Positions 9,789 through 15,453 of a stretch of 15,453 nucleotides of DNA are shown in pieces. The DNA lies in NCBI GenBank assembly GCA_945875935.1, contig CAMCNE010000053.1:1-15453 (forward strand). Reading direction: 5' to 3'. The stretch is from Bordetella parapertussis (lineage in GTDB: Bacteria > Pseudomonadota > Gammaproteobacteria > Burkholderiales > Burkholderiaceae_C). The notes beneath the pieces were generated by a model. That model was given only the letters and a program-made list of their open reading frames with translations. It made no database searches and was not told where the DNA came from. Made by a program: the position numbers and the translations under genes. Position 1 is the stretch's first letter. Each line of letters starts with the position of its first letter.

Positions 9789-10982
9789 TCAGCCCAGCAC
9801 CGCCGCCATCGCCACCGCCGTGGCCTCGACGTTCGATGAATTCAGCCCGGCCACGCACATGCGGCCGGAGCGCACGAGGTACACCGCGTGTTCTTCGCGC
9901 AGGCGGTCGACCTGCTCGGAGGTGAGGCCGGTGTAGCTGAACATGCCGCGCTGGTTGATGAAGCAGTCGAAGTTGCGTCCGGGCAGCTTGGCGCTGAGCA
10001 CCGCGTGCAGGCGCTGGCGCATGGCCAGGATGCGTGCTCGCATGCCGTCAAGCTCGGCGGCCCATTGCGCGCGCAGCTCGGGTGTTTGCAGCACCCGCGC
10101 GACGATCTGGCCGCCGTGGGTGGGCGGGCTGCTGTAGTTCTTGCGCACCGTGGCGCGCAGCTGGCCGAGCACACGTTCGGCCTGAGCGGCGTCGGAGCAC
10201 ACCACGCTGAGTGCACCGCAGCGCTCACCGTACAGCGAGAAGCTCTTGGAAAACGAACTCGCGCAAAAAAGCGTGATGCCGGCATTGGCCAGCGCGCGGA
10301 TGGCGTGGGCGTCTTGCTCGATGCCGTCGCCAAAGCCCTGGTAGGCGATGTCGACGTAGGGCAGCAACTGGCGCTCGCGGATCACCGGGATCAGCTCGGC
10401 CCATTGCGCCGCGCTCAGGTCAACGCCGGTCGGGTTGTGGCAGCACGCGTGCAGCAGCACGATGCTGTGCGTGGGCAGTGTCTTGAAGGCGGCCAGCATC
10501 TCGGCGAACTTCAACCCACCGGTGGCGTTGTCGTAGTACGGGTAGGTGTTGACCTGAAAACCGGCGCCTTCGAACATGGCGCGGTGGTTGTCCCAGGTCG
10601 GATCGCTCACCCACACCTGCGACTGCGGGAAGTAGCGCTTGAGGAAGTCGCCGCCCACCTTCAGCCCCCCTGAGCCGCCGATCGTCTGGACGGTGGCGAT
10701 GCGCGCGCTGGTCACCGCCTCGTTCTCGGGCCCGAACAACAGGTGCTGCACGGCGAGCCGGTAGTTGGCCGCGCCTTCCATCGGCTGATAGGGGCGCGCG
10801 CCGATGCCTTGCAGCATGGCGGTCTCGGCCTCGCGCACCGCGCCCATCACCGGCAGACGGCCGGCGTCATCGAAGTAGATGCCGATCGACAGATTGATCT
10901 TGTGCGCGCGCGCATCGCGGCCGAAGGCTTCGTTCAGCGTGAGGATGGGGTCGCCCGCGTAGGCATCGACGTGCTGGAACAT
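9789..10982 (-). CDS. tyrB: Aromatic-amino-acid aminotransferase (TyrB/AspC family)
   Basis: PLP-dependent class I transaminase that makes tyrosine and phenylalanine from their 2-keto acids using glutamate, and usually also handles aspartate; cytoplasmic dimer. The 397-residue protein aligns without gaps of note to E. coli TyrB from MFQHVDAYAGDPILTLNEAF to the end. The Schiff-base lysine is Lys246 in SSFSKSFSLYGER. The ring-stacking Trp130 (SDPTWDNH), Asn183 in HNPTG, and Asp211 and Tyr214 in DIAYQGFG are present, as is the substrate-carboxylate arginine in SGRMCVAGLN. ATG 10982-10980 is fixed by the conserved N-terminus. Only 3 bp separate it from the upstream glutathione peroxidase stop, and it has no clear Shine-Dalgarno, so it is probably translated by coupling. 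Aspartate aminotransferase is the alternative name; TyrB is preferred from overall similarity. Confidence 0.95.
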   Translation of the reverse strand: MFQHVDAYAGDPILTLNEAFGRDARAHKINLSIGIYFDDAGRLPVMGAVREAETAMLQGIGARPYQPMEGAANYRLAVQHLLFGPENEAVTSARIATVQTIGGSGGLKVGGDFLKRYFPQSQVWVSDPTWDNHRAMFEGAGFQVNTYPYYDNATGGLKFAEMLAAFKTLPTHSIVLLHACCHNPTGVDLSAAQWAELIPVIRERQLLPYVDIAYQGFGDGIEQDAHAIRALANAGITLFCASSFSKSFSLYGERCGALSVVCSDAAQAERVLGQLRATVRKNYSSPPTHGGQIVARVLQTPELRAQWAAELDGMRARILAMRQRLHAVLSAKLPGRNFDCFINQRGMFSYTGLTSEQVDRLREEHAVYLVRSGRMCVAGLNSSNVEATAVAMAAVLG

Positions 10983-10985
10983 GGT

Positions 10986-11483
10986 TCAGGCGACGAGCGC
11001 GGCTTCGATGTCGGACTTCAGCGAGGCCGGCGTGTCGGTGGGGGCGTAGCGCTTGATGGGCTGGCCGTCGCGGCCGATCAGGAACTTGGTGAAGTTCCAC
11101 TTGATGCCCTCGGTGCCCAGCAGGCCCGGCGCGCTGCTCTTGAGCCATTGCCACAGCGGGTCGGCGCTGCTGCCATTGACGTCCACCTTGGCCATCATCG
11201 GAAAGCTCACCCCGTAGTTTTTCTGGCAGAACACGCTGATCTCGGTGTTGCTGCCCGGGTCTTGCGAGCCGAACTGATTGCAGGGAAAGCCGATCACCGT
11301 CAGGCCGCGCTCGCCGTAGGTTTTCCACAGCTCTTCCAGCCCCGCAAACTGCGGCGTGAAGCCGCAGGCGCTGGCCGTGTTGACGACGAGCAGCACGCAC
11401 CCGCGCTGGGCCGACAGCGCAAATGTGGCGCCGTCGATCGAGGTGACGGCAAAGTCAAAGGCACTTTTGGCGGTGGTGTTCAT
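10986..11483 (-). CDS. Glutathione peroxidase family thiol peroxidase (BtuE-like)
   Basis: Non-selenium peroxidase that reduces hydrogen peroxide and organic hydroperoxides; cytoplasmic, 165 residues. The catalytic residues are visible: peroxidatic Cys40 in NTASACGFTPQ, Gln70 in GFPCNQFG, and Trp129-Asn130 in IKWNFTKFL. A second cysteine, Cys86 in VFCQKNYGV, is at the position of the resolving cysteine in thioredoxin-dependent members, so thioredoxin rather than glutathione is the likelier reductant (inference from the family). The start is ATG 11483-11481 (MNTTAKSAFDFAVTSIDG), with AAGGAGC just upstream. The open frame upstream of this ATG is not conserved. It is followed by tyrB after 3 bp and preceded by a 125-bp gap after the EamA transporter, so its own promoter probably lies in that gap. 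Confidence 0.96.
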   Translation of the reverse strand: MNTTAKSAFDFAVTSIDGATFALSAQRGCVLLVVNTASACGFTPQFAGLEELWKTYGERGLTVIGFPCNQFGSQDPGSNTEISVFCQKNYGVSFPMMAKVDVNGSSADPLWQWLKSSAPGLLGTEGIKWNFTKFLIGRDGQPIKRYAPTDTPASLKSDIEAALVA

Positions 11484-11486
11484 GTG

Positions 11487-11495
11487 GGCTCCTTG
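11487..11495 (-). promoter_or_regulatory. Ribosome binding site of the glutathione peroxidase gene
   Basis: On the minus strand AAGGAGC lies five bases before the ATG at 11483-11481. It is one of the better Shine-Dalgarno matches in the window and fixes this start. Confidence 0.6.
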
Positions 11496-11577
11496 ATGCG
11501 GGGTGCGGCGTCGCCGCGGGGGGCAGGGCTTCATGCCTGAACCTGATCGTATCGCCGGGGTGGCTTGCAGCCGCGCT

Positions 11578-11595
11578 GTTGGCGCAAACGCCAAC
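11578..11595 (-). terminator. Hairpin GTTGGCG-CAAA-CGCCAAC after the EamA transporter gene
   Basis: A perfect 7-bp stem with a 4-base loop begins 13 bases after the EamA stop codon on the minus strand and lies about 95 bp before the gpx start. The position suits an end for the lplT-eamA transcript. It lacks a following T-run, so it would be an imperfect intrinsic terminator or only an RNA-stabilising stem. Confidence 0.45.
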
Positions 11596-11608
11596 GTGCG
11601 GTGTGCGG

Positions 11609-12514
11609 TCAAATCGGCCGCTCCCGAGCCGCCCAGATGGCGGCCAACACGATCAAGCCGCCACCGATCAGCAGCGGTGCGGTGATGTGACCGGCACCCA
11701 TCAGCGTTGACGAGACCGCCGCAAACAGCACCTCGCTGAGCATCAGCACCGAGGTGACATGCGCCGGAAGATGGGTCGCACCGATCTGCAGCGCGATGTT
11801 GGTGGCCAAAAACGCCACCATCAGCCCCAGCACCATGGCCCACACCCAGGCTGGCGTCGCGTCCCACCCGTTCGGCAATGGCCACGGCACCAGGCCTTGC
11901 GCGCTCAGCAGCGCACCCATGGCCGCCGACACCAGCGCGCCGCCAACAAACATCGCCAGCACGCGGCTTTCCTGTGATTGCCGCGCTTCGCGCTTGAGCA
12001 GCACGTTGTTGAGCGCGAGCCCGAAACCACCCAGCACGCCCAGCCATTCGGCCAGTGAGCGTGGCAGCGGCATGGCGTTCCAGCCCGACTCGCCATCGGG
12101 TTGCAGCACGATGGCCGCGCCGACCAGCGCCAAGGCGATACGGTACATCGCAGCTCGGCTCAGGGGCTCGCGCAACAGCCAGCGCGCCAGCAGCGCCGAC
12201 CACAACGGCATCAGATAGAAAAGCAGCACCACGCGCACCACGTCGCCGATCACGCAGGCCCAGTTGAATGCGGCATTGGTCACGCCGGCGGCCAGCGCCA
12301 GCAGCCACAACATGCGGTGGCCCAACAGCTCGTTCAGTGCGTGCGGGCGAAACGCCAGGATCAGCGCCACGGCGGGCAGGTAGATCACCACCGTCGCCCA
12401 CAGCGGATGCAGGCCCTGCGATTCGAGTTGCCGAAACGGCCACCATGACACGCCCCACACCAGCCCGTTGAAGACCAGCGCCAGCGCGGCCCATCCCGGA
12501 GCGACGATGGTCAA
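11609..12514 (-). CDS. EamA-family (DMT superfamily) transporter
   Basis: Inner-membrane carrier of the drug/metabolite transporter superfamily, 301 residues with about ten hydrophobic segments in two EamA repeats. The first repeat opens with ALALVFNGLVWGVSWWPFRQ and includes NAAFNWACVIGDVVRVVLLF, then YLMPLWSALLARWLL. The second starts near LAEWLGVLGGFGLALNNVLL and ends with a short cytosolic RERPI tail. Substrate cannot be told from sequence; relatives export amino acids or other metabolites. No ATG or GTG lies before the first membrane helix, so the start is set at TTG 12514-12512, five bases after the lplT stop; CTG 12523-12521 is a less likely alternative. There is no clear Shine-Dalgarno, consistent with coupling to lplT. 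The frame is open much further upstream, but that part is antisense-free shadow of lplT in another frame. Confidence 0.87.
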   Translation of the reverse strand: MTIVAPGWAALALVFNGLVWGVSWWPFRQLESQGLHPLWATVVIYLPAVALILAFRPHALNELLGHRMLWLLALAAGVTNAAFNWACVIGDVVRVVLLFYLMPLWSALLARWLLREPLSRAAMYRIALALVGAAIVLQPDGESGWNAMPLPRSLAEWLGVLGGFGLALNNVLLKREARQSQESRVLAMFVGGALVSAAMGALLSAQGLVPWPLPNGWDATPAWVWAMVLGLMVAFLATNIALQIGATHLPAHVTSVLMLSEVLFAAVSSTLMGAGHITAPLLIGGGLIVLAAIWAARERPI

Positions 12515-12519
12515 GGCAC

Positions 12520-13797
12520 TCAGTGCGCGTCGCTGCGGGCGATCGCCAGCAGGCGGTCGACCTCGCCACGGTGCTGCACGCAGTTGCGCTGATGCCAGCG
12601 CCGAATCAGCCACATCGCGCCGGCCACCAGCACCCCGAAGATCGCCATGGCGGCCTGCGCCGAAAGACCCAGGCGGGTCACGCCGGTGTACAGCGCACCC
12701 AGGCCGAGGATGCAGGCCTGCTCGTTGAAGTTTTGCACCGCAATCGAACGGCCCGCCCCCATGAGGTTGTGGCCGCGGTGCTGCAGCAGCGCGTTCATGG
12801 GCACCACCAGATAGCCGCCCAGCCCGCCCAGCAGGATCAACAAGGGTATGGCCACCCACACGCTGTAAACCCCCGTCATGCAGATCACCAGCAAGCCCAT
12901 CGCGATGCCCAGCGGAATCACCGTGGTGGCCTGGTCCAGCCGCATGCGCAGCGAGGCCACCACCGCGCCCACAGCGGTGCCCAGCGCCACCACCCCCACC
13001 AAGGCCGAGGCTTCGGTGGTGTCGTAGCTCAGGGCAGCGGCCGCCCAGGCCAGCACGATGTAGCGCAGGTTGCCCGAAACCCCCCAGAACAAGGTGGTGG
13101 TGGCCAGCGAGATCTGACCCAGCTTGTCCTCCCACAGACGCATGTTGCAGCGATGGAAGTCGCGCACCAGGCCGATCACGCTGTGCGCGATGGGCTGCAG
13201 TGCCGCCTCTGTGCGAGGAATGCGCAGGTTGAAGGCGGCTGCCAGCGCGTACAGCAGCACCAGCGCCGCAATGGCGGCTTCGGCCGGCGTGTCGATGCCC
13301 AGATCGATGAAGGGCACATCGATGGCCAGCAGGTGGGACGACACCGCGTGCCCCACCAGCTGCCCGCCGAGCAGCACGCCGAGGATGATCGACACGATCG
13401 TCAGGCCCTCGATCCAGCCGTTGGCCTGCACCAGCTGGGAGTTGGGCAGCAGCTCGGTGAGGATGCCGTACTTGGCCGGCGAGTAGGCGGCCGCGCCCAG
13501 GCCGACGATCGCGTAAGACAACAGCGGATGGCCACCGAACAGCATCATCAGGCAGCCTGCCACCTTGATGAGGTTCGAGAAGAACATCACCTGTCCCTTG
13601 GGTATGGCGTCGGCGATGGCCCCCACGAAGGGCGCGAGAAGCACATAAAAAAGCGCAAACATCGGCACCAGCGCCGCGCCTTGCCACTCGGGCTGTCCTG
13701 AAGACTTGAGCAGTGCGACCGCTGCGACGAACAGCGCGTTATCAGCCAGTGAGCTGAAAAACTGCGCCGCCATGATGGTGTAGAAACCTTTTTTCAT
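12520..13797 (-). CDS. lplT: Lysophospholipid transporter LplT
   Basis: Major-facilitator carrier that flips lysophospholipids across the inner membrane so they can be re-acylated; 425 residues and about twelve hydrophobic segments. It matches E. coli LplT along its length: MAAQFFSSLADNALFVAAVA, GLGAAAYSPAKYGILTELLP, VQANGWIEGLTIVSIILG, TTLFWGVSGNLRYIVLAW, VVPMNALLQHRGH and GAGRSIAVQNFNEQA. In enterics lplT sits with the acyltransferase gene aas; here no aas is adjacent, and I remember the divergent lplT/alr pair from other betaproteobacteria. The chosen start is ATG 13797-13795 (MKKGFYTIMAAQ), where similarity begins. An in-frame ATG at 13830-13828 would add eleven residues (MLPPVAATHER) of unconserved sequence. 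The downstream EamA gene starts five bases after this stop. Confidence 0.94.
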   Translation of the reverse strand: MKKGFYTIMAAQFFSSLADNALFVAAVALLKSSGQPEWQGAALVPMFALFYVLLAPFVGAIADAIPKGQVMFFSNLIKVAGCLMMLFGGHPLLSYAIVGLGAAAYSPAKYGILTELLPNSQLVQANGWIEGLTIVSIILGVLLGGQLVGHAVSSHLLAIDVPFIDLGIDTPAEAAIAALVLLYALAAAFNLRIPRTEAALQPIAHSVIGLVRDFHRCNMRLWEDKLGQISLATTTLFWGVSGNLRYIVLAWAAAALSYDTTEASALVGVVALGTAVGAVVASLRMRLDQATTVIPLGIAMGLLVICMTGVYSVWVAIPLLILLGGLGGYLVVPMNALLQHRGHNLMGAGRSIAVQNFNEQACILGLGALYTGVTRLGLSAQAAMAIFGVLVAGAMWLIRRWHQRNCVQHRGEVDRLLAIARSDAH

Positions 13798-13810
13798 TCG
13801 CTCGTGGGTC

Positions 13811-13841
13811 GCGGCCACCGGGGGCAACATGACCCGGCCGC
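13811..13841. repeat. Inverted repeat GCGGCC/GGCCGC in the lplT leader
   Basis: GCGGCC (13811-13816) and GGCCGC (13836-13841) are perfect complements, and a second alternative stem CCGGG/CCCGG (13818-13822 with 13833-13837) lies across the same stretch. The alternative upstream lplT ATG (13828-13830, minus) falls in the loop. The structure lies between the predicted promoter and the preferred ATG at 13797, so it would be part of the lplT leader RNA. It could be chance in such G+C-rich DNA. Confidence 0.35.
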
Positions 13842-13869
13842 GGAGCCAACGGGTCTCCCTGCGGCGCGG

Positions 13870-13898
13870 GTTATAGCACGCGAGGACAGGCGCACAGC
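13870..13898 (-). promoter_or_regulatory. Candidate promoter of lplT (extended -10)
   Basis: On the minus strand TGCTATAAC (13878-13870) is an extended -10 element, TGnTATAAC, unusual in this G+C-rich sequence. The -35 position, 17 bp further up (13898-13893), reads GCTGTG, which is a poor match, as is allowed with an extended -10. Transcription would start near 13863, leaving a leader of about 65 bases to the ATG at 13797. A short palindrome CTCGC-C-GCGAG (13900-13910) lies directly upstream and could be a regulator site. Confidence 0.5.
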
Positions 13899-14021
13899 CC
13901 TCGCCGCGAGCCCGCAGCGGCTTTGGTCAGAGGCGGGCAAAGCGTGCGGCAAAATCCCGTTTCTCATCGCTTCGACAGCCGGCATTCGTGGGCTTCGACG
14001 TTTGTTCACGAGCCCTGCGCC

Positions 14022-15149
14022 ATGCCTCGCCCCATCGAAGCCCTGATCCACACCGAAGCGCTGGCGCACAACCTGCGGCGTGCCCGCGCCCATGCGCCCG
14101 ATGCCAAGCTGTGGGCGGTGGTCAAGGCCAACGCGTATGGCCACGGCATCGAAAACGTCTACCGGGGCTTGCAGGCGGCCGATGGCTTTGCGCTGCTCGA
14201 CCTCGACGAGGCGCAGCGCCTGCGCGAATTGGGCTGGCGCGGCCCGCTGCTGCTGCTCGAAGGCTGCTTCGAGCCGCGCGACCTGGAGCTGTGCTCGCGC
14301 TTGCACCTGTGGCACACAGTGCATCGCGAAGCCCAGATCGACTGGCTGGCGGCCCACAAGACGCAGCAGCCGCACCATGTGTTCCTGAAGATGAACAGCG
14401 GCATGAACCGGCTGGGCTTCACGCCCGAGGCCTACCGCTCGGCCTGGCTGCGCCTGAGCGGCCTCACGCAGGTCGAAAGCATCACGCTGATGACGCACTT
14501 TGCCGATGCCGACATCCGTGCCGATGCCAATGAGCATGGCGCGCCACGCGGCATCGACCGGCAAATGGCAGTGTTCGAGGCGGCCACCGCCGGCTTGTCT
14601 GGCGAGCGTTCGCTGTCCAACAGCGCAGCCGCCTTGCGCTACGCGCCGTACGACAGCGCGGCGCGCGCCGACTGGATCCGCCCCGGGGTGGCCCTGTACG
14701 GCTCGTCGCCCGACTTTCCCACCCGCGGCATTGCCGACTGGGATCTGCAGCCGGCGATGTCACTGCGCAGCAAGCTGATCGCCACACAAGAACTCCGTGT
14801 CGGCGACACCGTGGGCTACGGCAGCCGCTACACGGCCGAGCAGCCGATGCGCATCGGCGTGGTCGCCTGCGGCTATGCCGATGGCTATCCGCGATCGGCA
14901 CCCAATGGCACGCCGGTGCTGGTCGATGGGGTGCGCTGCACGCTGGTCGGGCGGGTTTCGATGGACACGCTGTGCGTCGATCTCACACCGGTGCCCGGCG
15001 CGCGATCTGGCAGCGAGGTCACCCTGTGGGGCCGCTCAGTGCGCCGCGTGGTCTTGTCCATCGACGAAGTGGCGCAAGCGGCAGGAACCGTGGGCTACGA
15101 GCTGATGTGCGCGCTGTCGCCGCGTGTGCCCACCGTATCGATGGGCTGA
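14022..15149 (+). CDS. alr: Alanine racemase
   Basis: PLP enzyme that interconverts L- and D-alanine, giving D-alanine for peptidoglycan; cytoplasmic dimer, 375 residues, normal for the family. The N-terminal TIM barrel has the PLP lysine Lys35 in WAVVKANAYGHG. Lys123 and Arg130 in FLKMNSGMNRLGF keep the spacing of the carbamylated lysine and the pyridine-contacting arginine. Arg220 follows in WIRPGVALYG. The C-terminal domain supplies the second catalytic base, Tyr266 in DTVGYGSRYTAEQ, then CGYADGYPR and GRVSMD. The start is ATG 14022 (MPRPIEALIHTEAL); the open frame back to about 13923 is in the intergenic region and not conserved. There is no good Shine-Dalgarno. A weak -10-like CAAAAT lies at 13950-13955. 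arfB follows after 14 bp, and lplT is divergent. It is the general (alr) type by context; the catabolic DadX type cannot be ruled out from sequence alone. Confidence 0.95.
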   Translation: MPRPIEALIHTEALAHNLRRARAHAPDAKLWAVVKANAYGHGIENVYRGLQAADGFALLDLDEAQRLRELGWRGPLLLLEGCFEPRDLELCSRLHLWHTVHREAQIDWLAAHKTQQPHHVFLKMNSGMNRLGFTPEAYRSAWLRLSGLTQVESITLMTHFADADIRADANEHGAPRGIDRQMAVFEAATAGLSGERSLSNSAAALRYAPYDSAARADWIRPGVALYGSSPDFPTRGIADWDLQPAMSLRSKLIATQELRVGDTVGYGSRYTAEQPMRIGVVACGYADGYPRSAPNGTPVLVDGVRCTLVGRVSMDTLCVDLTPVPGARSGSEVTLWGRSVRRVVLSIDEVAQAAGTVGYELMCALSPRVPTVSMG

Positions 15150-15163
15150 CTGAGGACTTGACG

Positions 15164-15453
15164 ATGACCGCCCCGCGGCACACCGTGCTTGAAAGCGAGG
15201 TCGAGATCACCGCCATCCGAGCGCAGGGTGCGGGCGGCCAGAACGTCAACAAGGTGTCGAGCGCGGTGCACCTGCGCTTCGATGTGGTGGCCTCATCGCT
15301 GCCTGACGACGTGAAGCAGCGGCTGCTCGCCATCAGCGATCAGCGCATCACCGACGAGGGCGTCGTCGTGATCAAGGCGCAGACCTCGCGCAGCCAGGAC
15401 GCCAACCGTGCCGATGCGCTCGCGCGCCTGCAGGCCATGGTCGACAGCGTGGC
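15164..15453 (+). CDS. arfB: Alternative ribosome-rescue factor ArfB (peptidyl-tRNA hydrolase), N-terminal part
   Basis: ArfB (YaeJ) enters ribosomes stalled at the end of a truncated mRNA and hydrolyses the peptidyl-tRNA. The 96 visible codons hold the release-factor-like catalytic domain: EITAIRAQGAGGQNVNKVSS with the GGQ motif at residues 24-26, then AVHLRFDVVASSLPDDVKQR, DEGVVVIKAQTSRSQDANR and LARLQAMV. This matches the E. coli protein nearly position by position. The family's basic C-terminal tail, which senses the empty mRNA channel, lies beyond the window edge, so completeness cannot be judged. The start ATG 15164 has GAGGA nine bases before it and follows the alr stop by 14 bp, indicating co-transcription. 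Its reading frame is open to the window end. Confidence 0.95.
   Translation, partial: MTAPRHTVLESEVEITAIRAQGAGGQNVNKVSSAVHLRFDVVASSLPDDVKQRLLAISDQRITDEGVVVIKAQTSRSQDANRADALARLQAMVDSV

Noticed and set aside
9596..9936. Plus-strand open frames across the tyrB-chemoreceptor gap and into tyrB
   Set aside because: They run antisense into conserved tyrB sequence, have no ribosome binding site and encode Arg/Pro-rich sequence without any motif.
11609..13687. 692-codon minus-strand open frame that could suggest a fusion protein
   Set aside because: Only the last 301 codons encode the EamA transporter; the earlier part is an out-of-frame reading of lplT, which is itself intact in another frame.

Overview
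The window is a chromosomal, housekeeping-type stretch from a high-G+C (roughly two-thirds G+C by eye) Gram-negative bacterium, most likely a betaproteobacterium of the order Burkholderiales. The evidence is the protein sequences (TyrB, LplT, SppA, KatG, Rep and ArfB all closely resemble proteobacterial versions), the tight gene packing, and a divergent lplT/alr arrangement that I remember from betaproteobacteria. I cannot name the genus. I see no insertion sequence, phage gene, CRISPR array, rRNA or tRNA, and no gene whose composition obviously differs from its neighbours.

Layout. Bases 1-837 hold the C-terminal half of the replication-restart helicase PriA (+). It converges with a minus-strand string reading katG (catalase-peroxidase, 4441-2243), a 54-residue rubredoxin (2178-2014) and a rubredoxin reductase-like flavoprotein (2014-857). 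The last two overlap by one base and are almost certainly co-translated. A 183-bp divergent region separates katG from a plus-strand pair, sppA (signal peptide peptidase, 4625-6505) and rep (DNA helicase, 6502-8577), which overlap by four bases with rep starting at TTG. The 3' end of rep overlaps, on the opposite strand, the 3' end of a soluble chemoreceptor-like protein (9595-8525). This protein has an MCP signalling tip at its N-terminus and a Cache-type sensor region at its C-terminus. It is the last gene of a second minus-strand string: lplT (13797-12520), an EamA-family transporter (12514-11609), a glutathione peroxidase (11483-10986), tyrB (10982-9789) and then the chemoreceptor. Divergent from lplT are alr (14022-15149) and the start of arfB (15164 to the window edge), both plus.

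How the genes fit together. Peroxide and redox defence appears twice (KatG with rubredoxin and its reductase; glutathione peroxidase). Replication-fork rescue also appears twice (PriA and Rep). Envelope functions are SppA (clearance of signal peptides in the inner membrane), LplT (lysophospholipid import across the inner membrane) and Alr (D-alanine for peptidoglycan). TyrB completes aromatic amino-acid synthesis and ArfB rescues stalled ribosomes. These are mostly independent housekeeping jobs; only the rubredoxin/reductase pair, sppA-rep, gpx-tyrB, lplT-eamA and alr-arfB are spaced like co-transcribed genes.

No gap exceeds 300 bp; the longest are 4442-4624 (183 bp), 9596-9788 (193 bp) and 13798-14021 (224 bp), each described below. 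I found no clearly undescribed system. The points most worth a second look are the katG-rubredoxin-reductase grouping, the inverted soluble chemoreceptor and its antisense overlap with rep, and the run of small inverted repeats at 9645-9783.
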